Origin: an uncultured Prevotella sp.
GTDB lineage: Bacteria; Bacteroidota; Bacteroidia; Bacteroidales; Bacteroidaceae
Length of the DNA: 49,638 nt
Direction: 5' to 3'
Assembly: GCA_900547005.1 (NCBI GenBank)
Contig: URER01000015.1
Location: forward strand, 1-49,638
Shown: piece by piece, positions 15,018 through 25,002 of the stretch
Layout of the letters: each line of letters opens with the position of its first letter
How positions within the stretch are numbered: the first letter of the stretch is position 1
Made by a program: the position numbers and the translations under genes
The notes under the pieces: generated by a model
Seen by the model: the letters and a program-made list of their open reading frames with translations, nothing else
Told to the model about the DNA's origin: nothing
The model's database searches: none

Positions 15018-18017
15018 ATGGAACAATTTAGAAGTAAGACTGCAAAGTATCGGCTATCTTTATTGACAATGTTGCTGCTGTTCTTAGGGGGGGTATCTGC
15101 CTATGCGCAGCAAACAAAGATTACCGGTACTGTAAAAGACCCGGGTGGCGAGCCGCTGATTGGGGTAAGTGTTAGAAACCTTAAGACCGGAGTGGGTGCC
15201 GTTACGGATTTGGACGGTAATTACTCTATAGAGGTGCCGGCAAAATCTACTCTCTCTTTCTCATATATAGGTTTTGAGACTGAGAATGTGGCTGTGGACG
15301 GACGCAGCGTTATTAATGTTACCCTTAAAGAAAAGAATGATGTTCTGAACGAAGTCGTCGTAATCGGTTATGGTACGATGGACAAGAAAGAGCTGACTTC
15401 TGCAATCTCTCATGTCGGCGAGAAAGACTTCCTTACCATCAGCTCACTCGATCCGTCGATGATGATTCAGGGCAAGGTGCCGGGTGTTTCTATCACCAAT
15501 ACCGGTGCCGGCGACCCAAATAATCAGGCAAGCATCCAGATTCGTGGCGTGTCATCGCGCTCAGCGGGACTTGGCCCTCTGATTGTCATTGACGGTGTGC
15601 CTGGAGGAAACCTTACGAATATTAACCCTAATGACATAGCTTCGTTTGATATTCTCAAGGACGGTGCAGCGTCTGCCATATATGGTACGCGCGGTTCTAA
15701 CGGCGTAATCGTAGTGACGACAAAGAAAGGCAGCAAGGACGGCAGGGTACACACCTCTTATTCCGGTATGTATTCTTGGGATACCATTATTAAGGAACTC
15801 GACATGATGAGTGCCGATGAGTATCGTGACGTACGTCTCGGATGGGGAGACAATGGCGTTGACCTTGGCGGCAATGTCGACTGGCTCGATGCTGTGAGCC
15901 GTACCGGAACAACCATGCAGCACACCCTCACGCTCAGTGGCGGCAACGATAAGAGCAACTACCGAGTAAGTGTTGACTATCGTGACGCAAAAGGTATCGA
16001 CTTGCGTTCGGCCCGTAAGGAATACGGAGCCCGAGCCTCACTCATGCATACTACCAAAGGCGGTCTCTTTACGTTGACGGCGAATATCGCCCCGCGTGTC
16101 ATATACCGCGATCAGGCAGATTGGAGTGTATTTAAAGATGCCATAGAGGCAAATCCAACTACACCGCTCATGGATCCGGAAAATCCTAACCTTTATTATA
16201 ATTTTCAGGGACAGGTGGTTGGTTCCAACCCTGTTGAACGCCAGAAGTTGGAGAAAGACCATGGCGATACGAAGTTGCTCGACTGGGATGGAACAGTGAA
16301 ATTGAATCTGCTACCTCTTCTTGCCGGTGAAAGCAGCGGCAATCATCGTTTGAGTACGCAACTCATGTTTGCTGACCATCAGTATACAAATGACAATTCA
16401 TGGTTCCGTCCGTCAACAAGTACCATAGCCATCAACAGCGGACGTGACGGTGAGGCAAGCCGTTCATATTCGAGTGAGAGACAGTATGTGATGGAGTGGC
16501 TGACAAACTATAGCGGAAGCATAGGTCTGCATAATATAAAAGGTATGGCCGGATATTCCTACCAGTATTCACATTATTCAGGATTTAATGCATCAAACAA
16601 GGATTTTCCAAACGACGGACTCGGCTCAGACAATCTCGGTACAGGTGAGTTTGCCAAAGAAGAAGGCGAGATTGGTATGGGAAGTTATAGAAACGATGCC
16701 AAGCTGATAGCCTTCTTCGGACGTGTGAGCTACGATTATGACGGAAAATATATGTTCACAGCTTCTTTGCGTCATGAAGGCTCGTCAAAGTTCGGTGCCG
16801 CCAACAAGTGGGGTAACTTCCCTGCTGTATCTGTGGGCTGGCGTATATCACAGGAAAACTTCATGAAAGGCCTCTCATGGCTGAACGACCTCAAGCTACG
16901 TGCCGACTATGGCGTTACCGGAAATCAGGATTTCGGCAGCTATCTGTCACTGAATACCATGAACGGTTTTGGATATTATTATTATGGTGGAAAATACTTC
17001 CAGGTATGGGGACCGTCAAAGAATGTCAATCCGGACTTGAAGTGGGAGAAAGGTAAGAACTGGAATATCGGTATCGACTTCTCTATGTTCAATAACCGCT
17101 TCTACGGTTCCTTGAACTATTTCTGCCGCCGTCAGCAGGATTTGCTTGGAAACTACAAGGTGTCAGTTCCGCCATACCTGTTTGATGAGACATTCGTGAA
17201 TGTGGGTACGATGAAGAATACCGGTTTTGAGTTTGACCTGAACTTCAAGGCTGTAAACACCAAAGATTTCTCTTATGACTTCAATTTAGTCGGCTCAACG
17301 ATGAGCAATAAGTTCGTCGACTTCAGCAACTCGCAGTATGTTGGTCAAGATTATTATGACGTATGCGGTACCGAAGATCCGTATCCCTACTACAATCTGC
17401 AGCGCATACAGAAAGGCGAGTCGCTTGGTAACTTCTATATGTGGAAATATGCAGGACACACAACTGATGGCGAGTGGCTCGTGTACGACAAGGAAGGAGA
17501 CATCATCCGCGCGTCACAGGCGACAGATGCCGACCGACAGGTAGTAGGCAACGGTATGCCTAAGTTCACCATGTCGTCAAGCCATAACTTCCGTTATCGT
17601 AATTTCGACTTGTCTCTGTTCTTCCGTGGAGCTTTCGGCTATGACATATTCAACATACACGACTTCTATTACGGAACACGCAACTTCACCGGAAACAGGC
17701 TCGACAAGGCATACGGCAAGAACTTCAGCATCTCGGCAGACGCCAATCCTGTGGTATGCGATTACTTCTTGGAGAGCGGTGACTATCTGAAGCTCGATAT
17801 GGTGACACTTGGATACACTTTCAATCCCAAGAACTGGCGTTTCCTCGATCGTCTGCGTGTGTACGGTACTATGAAGAATGTCTTCACAATAACCAAGTTT
17901 AGCGGTGTGGATCCGTCTACATATCAAGTTAACGGACTTAACCCCGGCGGTCAGGGCTCACGCACCTATTTCCCGTCTACACGCCAGTTCATCGTTGGCT
18001 TGCAGGTTGATTTCTAA
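15018..18017 (+). CDS. susC: SusC-like TonB-dependent glycan transporter
   Basis: A 999-residue outer-membrane receptor importing oligosaccharides with energy from TonB. The signal peptide ends AYAQQ near residue 32. A carboxypeptidase-D-like regulatory domain follows (TKITGTVKDPGGEPLIGVSV to about 110), then the TonB-box region NEVVVIGYGT and the plug, with QIRGVSSRS and DGVPGGNLTNINPNDIASFDILKD-type motifs near 170-215. The barrel runs to a terminal Phe (VGLQVDF). The adjacent SusD-like gene 57 bp later would form the lid. Substrate is inferred from the neighbouring dextran-type enzymes. It has its own promoter with a candidate operator. Confidence 0.97.
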   Translation: MEQFRSKTAKYRLSLLTMLLLFLGGVSAYAQQTKITGTVKDPGGEPLIGVSVRNLKTGVGAVTDLDGNYSIEVPAKSTLSFSYIGFETENVAVDGRSVINVTLKEKNDVLNEVVVIGYGTMDKKELTSAISHVGEKDFLTISSLDPSMMIQGKVPGVSITNTGAGDPNNQASIQIRGVSSRSAGLGPLIVIDGVPGGNLTNINPNDIASFDILKDGAASAIYGTRGSNGVIVVTTKKGSKDGRVHTSYSGMYSWDTIIKELDMMSADEYRDVRLGWGDNGVDLGGNVDWLDAVSRTGTTMQHTLTLSGGNDKSNYRVSVDYRDAKGIDLRSARKEYGARASLMHTTKGGLFTLTANIAPRVIYRDQADWSVFKDAIEANPTTPLMDPENPNLYYNFQGQVVGSNPVERQKLEKDHGDTKLLDWDGTVKLNLLPLLAGESSGNHRLSTQLMFADHQYTNDNSWFRPSTSTIAINSGRDGEASRSYSSERQYVMEWLTNYSGSIGLHNIKGMAGYSYQYSHYSGFNASNKDFPNDGLGSDNLGTGEFAKEEGEIGMGSYRNDAKLIAFFGRVSYDYDGKYMFTASLRHEGSSKFGAANKWGNFPAVSVGWRISQENFMKGLSWLNDLKLRADYGVTGNQDFGSYLSLNTMNGFGYYYYGGKYFQVWGPSKNVNPDLKWEKGKNWNIGIDFSMFNNRFYGSLNYFCRRQQDLLGNYKVSVPPYLFDETFVNVGTMKNTGFEFDLNFKAVNTKDFSYDFNLVGSTMSNKFVDFSNSQYVGQDYYDVCGTEDPYPYYNLQRIQKGESLGNFYMWKYAGHTTDGEWLVYDKEGDIIRASQATDADRQVVGNGMPKFTMSSSHNFRYRNFDLSLFFRGAFGYDIFNIHDFYYGTRNFTGNRLDKAYGKNFSISADANPVVCDYFLESGDYLKLDMVTLGYTFNPKNWRFLDRLRVYGTMKNVFTITKFSGVDPSTYQVNGLNPGGQGSRTYFPSTRQFIVGLQVDF

Positions 18018-18074
18018 TAGAGTAAACGAGTTTGACAAGTAAACGACTTTCAGAAACAATAAAAACAAGAGATA

Positions 18075-19811
18075 ATGAAACTATTCAGATATATCATATC
18101 GGCAGCTCTCTTAGGCACGACATTAGGAAGCTGCACCGACCTTGACGAGACTCTCTATGATCAGGTCGGAACCCAAAACTATTATAACACAAAGATGGAT
18201 GTTATACGCGCTACGTTCCGTCCTTTTGAGCACGCGTTCTGGAGCATCCAGAGCCGTCATGTGCTCAATGAGCTTCCGGCCGACCAGCTTATAACCCCGA
18301 CCCGTGACGGATGGTGGGACGACAGCGGCAAGTGGCGTCGCCTGCACTACCATGAGTGGGACGTTGAAGACGGCGGCGATGCGCAGACAGAATGGAACGG
18401 ATGCTTCCAGGGTATCATGCAGTGTAATTATGTTATCGAAGATCTTTCAAAACTTAGCGCCGAACGTTTCGGCTTCTCACAGGCTGAGTTTGATAACCTT
18501 TCCTCACAGTGCCGTGTGCTGCGTGCGTGGTTCTACTTGCGTTTGCTTGATGCATTCCGCAATGTTCCACTTGCCGTGAGCTATAGTGACGTATCACTGA
18601 ATACAGAGAGTCAGGTAGAGCCTAAAGTAATTTATGACTTCATTGAGAGTGAGCTTAAGGAATGTATTCCTTTGCTTGTCTCGAAAGATGTTCTTGGAAG
18701 TAACGCCAATGTACAGGGACAGTGGACAAAGGCAGCCGCAGCATCTTTGTTGGTGCGTCTTTACCTTAATTCAGAGGTTTATATAGGCGAACCGAAATAT
18801 ACGGAGTGCGCTCAAGTGGCTCAGGACATACTTGACGGCAAGTACGGTCAGTATGAAGTTGCCGACCGTTGGGATGCGGCATTCGACTGGAATAACGAGA
18901 CTTGCGACGAGGTGATATTCGGCTTCCCCGCATCAGCAGGCTATGCCTATTGGCAGTATCAGAGTGATACATACTGGTGGACAACACCGGCCCGTGCCCG
19001 TTATTATCTCAACGATTCAAAGTCGAAGGCAGGAGACCATAACACCAAATACGCGGCATCACCGAGCTATGCGCCCAACGGCACACTTTACAATTACGAG
19101 CTCGGTATGCCTATACAGAAATTCCGCAAGTATGCGAATGACGAACGTTTGAAACTCTACCGTAATCTCGGTAACAGCAAACGCGAGGGAATGTTCTTCT
19201 TTGGTTATTTGGAATACAAGGATGAGAATGGCAATACAAAGAGGGTGAAGGCACCGGAAGTGGATTATGAACTCTATATCCGTGATGCAGTAGGTAAGTT
19301 TCAGGGACTTGCTCCCGACAGATGGCTCACAGCCGGCAGCAGTACGCTGCGCGATGGCGACCACAACTCTGGATGGCATTTTGCAAAGTATCCGTTCTAT
19401 AGCGATGATGATCCAGGACAGATGGAAAGCGACTATACCGAGATACGTCTGCCGGAGATTATCTACTCGCTTGCCGAATGCAAACTGCGTGCCGGTGAAA
19501 AGGAGGAAGCCGCAGAATTGCTCAACAGTGTCCGTCGCAGAAACTATCCTGCAAATGAACTTCAACAGGTGTTGTATGCCCCGGAGGGAGACGCAACTCT
19601 CAATATGAATGAGATGCTTGATGAATGGGGACGTGAGTTCTTCGCTGAAAGCCGCCGCCGTATCGACCTTATACGTTTTGGCAAGTTCTGCACAGGTACA
19701 TGGTGGGACAAACAGCCTGATGCTGACGACCATACAAAGATATTCCCGATAATGCGTCCGATCCTGAACTCAAACCACAACCTTGTGCAGAACCCGGGAT
19801 ATAATAAATAA
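18075..19811 (+). CDS. susD: SusD-like surface glycan-binding lipoprotein
   Basis: A 578-residue RagB/SusD-family lipoprotein with lipobox LGSC (Cys20), expected on the outer face of the outer membrane as the lid of the SusC transporter. The N-terminal part has the TPR-like helical scaffold (CNYVIEDLSKL, CRVLRAWFYLRLLDAF). The C-terminal part has the family signature in which a Leu-rich helix (IIYSLAECKLRAGEKEEAAELLNSVRRR region) precedes DEWGREFFAESRRRIDLIRFGKF. It ends with PILNSNHNLVQNPGY, the usual SusD end. It probably binds alpha-1,6-glucan. The length is normal for the family. Confidence 0.97.
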   Translation: MKLFRYIISAALLGTTLGSCTDLDETLYDQVGTQNYYNTKMDVIRATFRPFEHAFWSIQSRHVLNELPADQLITPTRDGWWDDSGKWRRLHYHEWDVEDGGDAQTEWNGCFQGIMQCNYVIEDLSKLSAERFGFSQAEFDNLSSQCRVLRAWFYLRLLDAFRNVPLAVSYSDVSLNTESQVEPKVIYDFIESELKECIPLLVSKDVLGSNANVQGQWTKAAAASLLVRLYLNSEVYIGEPKYTECAQVAQDILDGKYGQYEVADRWDAAFDWNNETCDEVIFGFPASAGYAYWQYQSDTYWWTTPARARYYLNDSKSKAGDHNTKYAASPSYAPNGTLYNYELGMPIQKFRKYANDERLKLYRNLGNSKREGMFFFGYLEYKDENGNTKRVKAPEVDYELYIRDAVGKFQGLAPDRWLTAGSSTLRDGDHNSGWHFAKYPFYSDDDPGQMESDYTEIRLPEIIYSLAECKLRAGEKEEAAELLNSVRRRNYPANELQQVLYAPEGDATLNMNEMLDEWGREFFAESRRRIDLIRFGKFCTGTWWDKQPDADDHTKIFPIMRPILNSNHNLVQNPGYNK

Positions 19812-19893
19812 GGTTTTAAGGTTAAAGGTCTTGAGATTTTAAGGTTAAAGGTCTTGAGGTTTTAATATTTTAAGATTGAAGGTCTTGAGACCT
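19812..19893 (+). repeat. AT-rich tandem repeat after susD
   Basis: About three units based on TTTTAAGGTTAAAGGTCTTGAG, the third interrupted. It lies in the 187-bp gap between susD and susE. No gene or terminator is evident. Confidence 0.7.
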
Positions 19894-19950
19894 AAATATT
19901 AGAAATGTAAAAAAGTAAAGAACCAAAGTATATCACCCCTTTCGGTAATC

Positions 19951-19987
19951 ACTCCCCTCTCTTTTGGAGAGGGGGCGGGGGTGAGGC
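19951..19987 (+). repeat. CTCCCCT...GGGGGTGAGGC repeat before susE
   Basis: A 37-bp sequence with an internal hairpin, nearly the same as the right arm of the inverted repeat at 22778-22814. In both places it ends GTGAGGC just before the next start codon, 11 bp before susE and 14 bp before GH97. Confidence 0.7.
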
Positions 19988-19998
19988 TTTAAAATACA

Positions 19999-21213
19999 AT
20001 GAATATGAAACTGAAACATATATTTTCCGTAATCGCAGGATTCGTACTTGCAGTGGGTATGACGGGTTGCGATGATGAGAAAGATTTAGTGATATACGAG
20101 GGTAATCTGCCGATAAAGACATCCACACTGTTCATGGTCGGTGATGCCACACCAAACGGATGGAGCATCGATGCCCCCACGCCTCTGACTGCTTCAGAGG
20201 AAGATCCGTTGGTGTTCACATGGGAAGGCGGACTTAATGCAGGAGAGATGAAACTCTGTCTGACTACAGGCAGTTTTGATGTGGGCTTTATCCGCCCCGA
20301 GAGTAACGGAACGGAGATTTCAAAGACCGCCATTAACGACGCCAAGTTTGCTATGTGGGCAGGAGCCCCGGACAATAAATGGAAGGTGACGGAAGCCGGA
20401 AAGTATAAACTGACTTTCGACCTGCGCAACTGGACAATGAGTACAGAGTATCTCGGAGATAAGGAACAGGAGCCGATAGTGTTTGACCCGATAGAAACCG
20501 ATGTCTTGTATATTATTGGTGAGGCTGCTCCTTGTGGATGGAATATCGACGCGCCTACACAGATAGAGAAAAAGTCGAAATACATCTTTGAGTATGAGGG
20601 TGAACTGAAGACAGGCGAGCTGAAAGCTTGTATCGCCACAGGTGATTGGGGCGTACCTTTCATACGTCCTGCTTCAAACGGCTGCAAGATAAATAAGAGT
20701 GGCGTTGAAAGTAAGGATATCGTATTCACAGATTCACCAGATGACAAATGGGTTGTTGAGAATGCAGGAAACTACCGACTCACTTTCGACCTTGAGCACG
20801 GAACCGTTAACGCTGAGTATCTTGGCGAAGCTGGAGGTGGTGATGAGCCTGGCGGCGATAATGAGCCTATCGAGACCGAGACATTGTTTATGATTGGCGA
20901 TGCCACACCCAACGGATGGAGCATGGACAATGCAAGCGAGTTTACAAAAGACACCAATAATCCGTATGTCTTTACTTGGACAGGCAATCTTAACGAGGGC
21001 AATATGAAAGCGTGCTTGGTGAAAGACGGAACATTCTCCTGTCCGTTCCTTCGTCCGTCTAAAGCCGGAGTGGAAATCTCGTCTGCCGGTGTTGCCGCTT
21101 CCGACTTTGTGTTTACTACAAGTCCTGATGACCAGTGGAAGGTTACGGAGACTGGTAACTATACGATAACGTTCGACCTTGAACACTGGACAATATCCGT
21201 GGTAAAGAACTGA
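19999..21213 (+). CDS. SusE-like lipoprotein with three binding modules
   Basis: A 404-residue lipoprotein with lipobox MTGC (Cys24). Three similar beta-sandwich modules start with TLFMVGDATPNGWS (near 42), VLYIIGEAAPCGWN (near 170) and TLFMIGDATPNGWS (near 294). They are joined by short acidic or Gly-rich linkers and each ends in a strand-rich FDLxxxT stretch. This is the SusE/SusF plan of tandem glucan-binding domains on the cell surface. It follows susD after a repeat-containing gap and precedes the GH27-like gene by 29 bp. The close similarity of modules 1 and 3 suggests internal duplication. It binds but does not cut glucan. Confidence 0.88.
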   Translation: MNMKLKHIFSVIAGFVLAVGMTGCDDEKDLVIYEGNLPIKTSTLFMVGDATPNGWSIDAPTPLTASEEDPLVFTWEGGLNAGEMKLCLTTGSFDVGFIRPESNGTEISKTAINDAKFAMWAGAPDNKWKVTEAGKYKLTFDLRNWTMSTEYLGDKEQEPIVFDPIETDVLYIIGEAAPCGWNIDAPTQIEKKSKYIFEYEGELKTGELKACIATGDWGVPFIRPASNGCKINKSGVESKDIVFTDSPDDKWVVENAGNYRLTFDLEHGTVNAEYLGEAGGGDEPGGDNEPIETETLFMIGDATPNGWSMDNASEFTKDTNNPYVFTWTGNLNEGNMKACLVKDGTFSCPFLRPSKAGVEISSAGVAASDFVFTTSPDDQWKVTETGNYTITFDLEHWTISVVKN

Positions 21214-21242
21214 AGTAACATAATCTTAATTTATATACAAAG

Positions 21243-22667
21243 ATGAAAAATAAGGCAATATTGACAATGGCAATAGCCGCAGCCACAGTGCTGGGTTCTT
21301 GCACCGATGATATAGAGATGAATTATCCGCCCACATACGACCTGTCGGATATTCCGGCAGTAGAAGGCGTACACGACAATGTCAAGGCTCCCCTCTATTG
21401 GAGCGTTTATGAGTATTGTATGATGGAACAGGCTAAAGGCGTGAGCAACAGTGATATGGATCTCACCTCTGCCCAGTGGGACAATATTATCGACTGGGTT
21501 TCTACCGACCTGAAGCCATACGGCTACAATATGGTATGTACCGATGGCTTTATCCCCATGCTCGCCAATGACGAGACCGGCTATATGACCCACTACGGCT
21601 CTGTCGCGCTTAAAGACCTTGTGGCAAAATGTGCGGCTAAGGGACTCCAGCTTGGTGTTTATGACAATCCACTTTGGATACACGGTCCGAGAGAAACCAA
21701 GATAGAAGGTACGGACTATACGGGCGACCTCTATTATAATAAGGAGACCGACAAGGACGTGTGGTATCCGAGCAATAACGACACATGGTTCCACTGGGTT
21801 GTGGCAAGCCATCCGGGTGCACAGGAGTATATCGACGGATTCTTCAAGCATTACAGTGAGATGGGTGTGAAGTTCATCCGTATGGACTTCCTCTCATGGT
21901 ATGAAGACGGCAAGGACCGCGGTATGGGTATCGTCGGTCACGGCTATGGCCGCAAGGACTATGCCCTCGCCATGTACTATATCGCCACCGCTGCGAAAAA
22001 ATATGGAGTGTTCACATCGCTTGTGATGCCTCATATGTACAACGATGCCGAGATCGAGGCCCAATACGGCAATATGGTACGTATAGTTGCCGATACTGGA
22101 AACGGCGGATGGAGCCACTGCTCGTCGGCCAACAAGGGACAGTCGTACACCACATGGCCTAATTGCAACAATATGTTCGACGGTTTCACGTATTGGTCAC
22201 ACATAGCAGGCCGCAACAAGGTTATCCTTGATGGTGACTTCATACGTCTCAACACGTTTGACACGGACAATGAGCGTCAGACCGTGGTTTCACTCCAACT
22301 GATGGCAGGCGGTCCGGTAACAGTGTCCGACCAGCCGTCAACCATAGGAGACAACCTGAAGTTCTATACCAACTCCGAGATGCTTGAACTCAACAAGGAC
22401 GGTTTTGTGGGCAAGCCCGTTACCGACAACCTGATTGACAAGAACAACGAGATATGGTACGGGCAGATGTCTAACGGTGATTACGTGATAGGACTGTTCA
22501 ACCGTGATGCGGTTACTTCCACACGCTCGGTAGACTTCAGTACTCTTGGTATCAGCGGAGAGTGGAACGTACGCGATTTGTGGGAACATATTGATGAGGG
22601 CAAGGCAACATCGCTGTCTGTCAATATCCCTGCACACGGCTGTAAGATTGTTAGATTGAGTAAATAA
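21243..22667 (+). CDS. GH27-like lipoprotein, possible isomaltodextranase
   Basis: A 474-residue lipoprotein (lipobox LGSC, Cys20) with the clan GH-D plan: a barrel with GLQLGVYDN near 138 and the likely nucleophile Asp215 in FIRMDF. AGGPVTVSDQPS follows near 355, then a C-terminal beta domain with YVIGLFNRD, VRDLWEH and IPAHGCKIVRLS, typical of GH27. Family GH27 includes alpha-galactosidases and the isomaltodextranase of Arthrobacter globiformis. Beside GH66, GH31 and GH97 genes the second activity fits better: release of isomaltose from dextran ends. That is an inference from context. It is predicted to be surface-anchored and to share the susC operon. Confidence 0.75.
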   Translation: MKNKAILTMAIAAATVLGSCTDDIEMNYPPTYDLSDIPAVEGVHDNVKAPLYWSVYEYCMMEQAKGVSNSDMDLTSAQWDNIIDWVSTDLKPYGYNMVCTDGFIPMLANDETGYMTHYGSVALKDLVAKCAAKGLQLGVYDNPLWIHGPRETKIEGTDYTGDLYYNKETDKDVWYPSNNDTWFHWVVASHPGAQEYIDGFFKHYSEMGVKFIRMDFLSWYEDGKDRGMGIVGHGYGRKDYALAMYYIATAAKKYGVFTSLVMPHMYNDAEIEAQYGNMVRIVADTGNGGWSHCSSANKGQSYTTWPNCNNMFDGFTYWSHIAGRNKVILDGDFIRLNTFDTDNERQTVVSLQLMAGGPVTVSDQPSTIGDNLKFYTNSEMLELNKDGFVGKPVTDNLIDKNNEIWYGQMSNGDYVIGLFNRDAVTSTRSVDFSTLGISGEWNVRDLWEHIDEGKATSLSVNIPAHGCKIVRLSK

Positions 22668-22687
22668 CAGACAAACAAAAAACACCA

Positions 22688-22814
22688 GCCTCACCCCCAG
22701 CCCCTCCCCAAAAGGGAGGGGAGTGAATACCGGCATAAAGCGTTCACATTGGGGCGTGTTATAAGATAAAGCATTTTACTCCCCTCCCTTTTGGGGAGGG
22801 GCTGGGGGTGAGGC
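22688..22814. repeat. Perfect 37-bp inverted repeat before GH97
   Basis: Arms at 22688-22724 and 22778-22814 are exact reverse complements, with a 53-bp loop. Each arm also holds an internal hairpin of CCCTCCC/GGGAGGG type. In RNA this would be a very stable structure in the middle of the presumed operon, between GH27 and GH97. There is no T-run, so processing or mRNA protection is as likely as termination. Confidence 0.85.
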
Positions 22815-22828
22815 CTTAAAAAAGCAAT

Positions 22829-24973
22829 ATGAAACTTACTTATTTATTACTGTCACTACTGCTTATGCCAATGGTGACACAGGCTCAGACTGTGATTTCT
22901 CCGAACGGCAATATAAGCCTTAGTTTCTCTCTGAATGAGAAAGGTGTTCCGACATATACGGTTAGTTATAAAAACAAGACTGTCGTCAAGCCGAGTACTC
23001 TCGGAATAGAACTCAACGAGGAAAACTCGCTCATGGATTCGTTCCGTATTAACAACACCACGACATCCACTTTCGACGAGACGTGGCAGCCGGTATGGGG
23101 AGAGACACGCGACATACGCAACCACTACAATGAGATGTTCGTGGAATTGGAGAAACCGTCTAACGGACGCTACATGAATCTCCGCTTCCGTGTTTATGAT
23201 GATGGTGTGGGCTTCCGCTATGAGTTCCCTCAGCAGCAGTATTTGCCTTATTTCGTCGTAAAAGCCGAGCATACACAGTTTGCTATGAGTGGCGACAACA
23301 CCGCATGGTGGATTCCCGGCGACTACGACACACAGGAGTATGACTACACAGAGTCGAAACTCTCGGAGATAAGGGGCTTGATGAAAGATGCCATTTGCGG
23401 CAATGTCTCGCAGACATCATTCTCTCCTACGGGCGTGCAGACATCTCTTCAGATGAAGACAGCCGACGGTATCTATGTCAATATCCACGAGGCGGCATTG
23501 GTGGATTACTCGTGTATGCATCTCGACCTCGATGACAAGAACTTCATCTTCACATCGCAGCTCACGCCCGATGCGCAGGGCAATATGGCACATATGCAGA
23601 CACCCTGCCAGACTCCGTGGCGTACTGTCATCATCAGCGATGATGCGCGGGATATGCTTTCATCGAATCTAATCCTCAACCTTAACGAACCCTGCAAGTA
23701 TGAGGACACATCTTGGATTAAGCCTGTCAAGTATGTTGGTGTATGGTGGGAGATGATTAACGGCTCTCAGCAGTGGTCATATACCAACGACCTGCCTTCG
23801 GTTATGCTTGATGAGACTGATTACACTAAGGTGAAACCTCATGGACTGCATGGAGCCAACAATGAGAATGTAAGGAAGTATATTGATTTCGCAGCCAAAC
23901 ATGGTTTCGACCAAGTGCTTGTTGAAGGATGGAATACCGGTTGGGAAGACTGGTTCGGCCATTCCAAAGACTATGTCTTCGACTTCGTTACGCCGTATCC
24001 TGACTTCGACATCAAGAAACTCAATGAATATGCCCATTCCAAAGGCGTACGCCTGATGATGCATCACGAGACATCGGCATCTGTCCGTAACTATGAGCGC
24101 CACATGGAAGCAGCCTATAACTTGATGAACAAATATGGCTACAACTCTGTGAAGAGCGGTTATGTGGGCGACATCATCCCACGTGGCGAGCATCATTACG
24201 GCCAGTGGATGAACAACCACTACCTGTATGCGGTGAAAGAGGCAGCCAAACACCATATTATGGTCAATGCCCATGAGGCCGTGCGCCCGACAGGACTCTG
24301 CCGCACATATCCAAACCTTATAGGCAACGAGGCAGCACGAGGCACGGAGTACGAGGCTACGAACGGCAACAAGCCTTTCCACACGACAATACTTCCATTC
24401 ACGCGTCTGCAAGGCGGTCCGATGGACTACACACCGGGTATCTTTGAGATGGATATGGACAAGATGAACCCCAACAATAAGAATCATGTAAATTCTACGT
24501 TGGCACGCCAATTGGCTCTCTATGTCACAATGTACAGCCCGTTGCAGATGGCGGCTGATATACCTGAGAATTATGAGCGCTTCATGGATGCGTTCCAGTT
24601 TATCAAGGACGTGGCTGTAGACTGGGACGACAGCAAGTATCTTGAGGCTGAGCCGGGACAGTATATCACTGTGGCGCGCAAGGCTAAAGGCACTGACAAC
24701 TGGTTCGTAGGATGTACTTCTGGCGAGAACGGACACACATCAGCATTGAAGTTCAACTTCCTTGATAAAGACAAGAAGTATATCGCTACCGTATATGCCG
24801 ATGCAAAGGATGCCCACTACAAGACCAATCCGCAGGCATACGTAATCACCACAGGCGTGATAACGGCCAAGACCGCATTGAAACTGAAGGCTGCACCGGG
24901 TGGCGGATATGCCATCAGCATCATTGAGGCAAAGGACAAAGAGGCATTGAAAGGGCTCAGAACCTTGAAATAG
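22829..24973 (+). CDS. GH97 alpha-glucosidase, SusB-like inverting type
   Basis: A 714-residue family 97 glucosidase with signal peptide MKLTYLLLSLLLMPMVTQAQ, periplasmic or surface. The N-terminal beta-sandwich is followed by a barrel with VGVWWEM and QVLVEGWNTGWEDW. Four acidic residues lie at Glu414 (HHETS), Glu483 (NAHEAVRPTG), Glu501 (GNEAARG) and Glu507 (GTEYE). From what is known of SusB (439, 508, 526, 532) they keep exactly the same spacing, offset by 25. That indicates the inverting, calcium-dependent alpha-glucosidase branch rather than the retaining alpha-galactosidase branch. It would complete hydrolysis of isomalto-oligosaccharides to glucose. It sits between the GH27-like and GH66 genes. 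Confidence 0.95.
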   Translation: MKLTYLLLSLLLMPMVTQAQTVISPNGNISLSFSLNEKGVPTYTVSYKNKTVVKPSTLGIELNEENSLMDSFRINNTTTSTFDETWQPVWGETRDIRNHYNEMFVELEKPSNGRYMNLRFRVYDDGVGFRYEFPQQQYLPYFVVKAEHTQFAMSGDNTAWWIPGDYDTQEYDYTESKLSEIRGLMKDAICGNVSQTSFSPTGVQTSLQMKTADGIYVNIHEAALVDYSCMHLDLDDKNFIFTSQLTPDAQGNMAHMQTPCQTPWRTVIISDDARDMLSSNLILNLNEPCKYEDTSWIKPVKYVGVWWEMINGSQQWSYTNDLPSVMLDETDYTKVKPHGLHGANNENVRKYIDFAAKHGFDQVLVEGWNTGWEDWFGHSKDYVFDFVTPYPDFDIKKLNEYAHSKGVRLMMHHETSASVRNYERHMEAAYNLMNKYGYNSVKSGYVGDIIPRGEHHYGQWMNNHYLYAVKEAAKHHIMVNAHEAVRPTGLCRTYPNLIGNEAARGTEYEATNGNKPFHTTILPFTRLQGGPMDYTPGIFEMDMDKMNPNNKNHVNSTLARQLALYVTMYSPLQMAADIPENYERFMDAFQFIKDVAVDWDDSKYLEAEPGQYITVARKAKGTDNWFVGCTSGENGHTSALKFNFLDKDKKYIATVYADAKDAHYKTNPQAYVITTGVITAKTALKLKAAPGGGYAISIIEAKDKEALKGLRTLK

Positions 24974-25002
24974 TTTCTGTTGCCATGCGTTTAATGCTTA
25001 CC

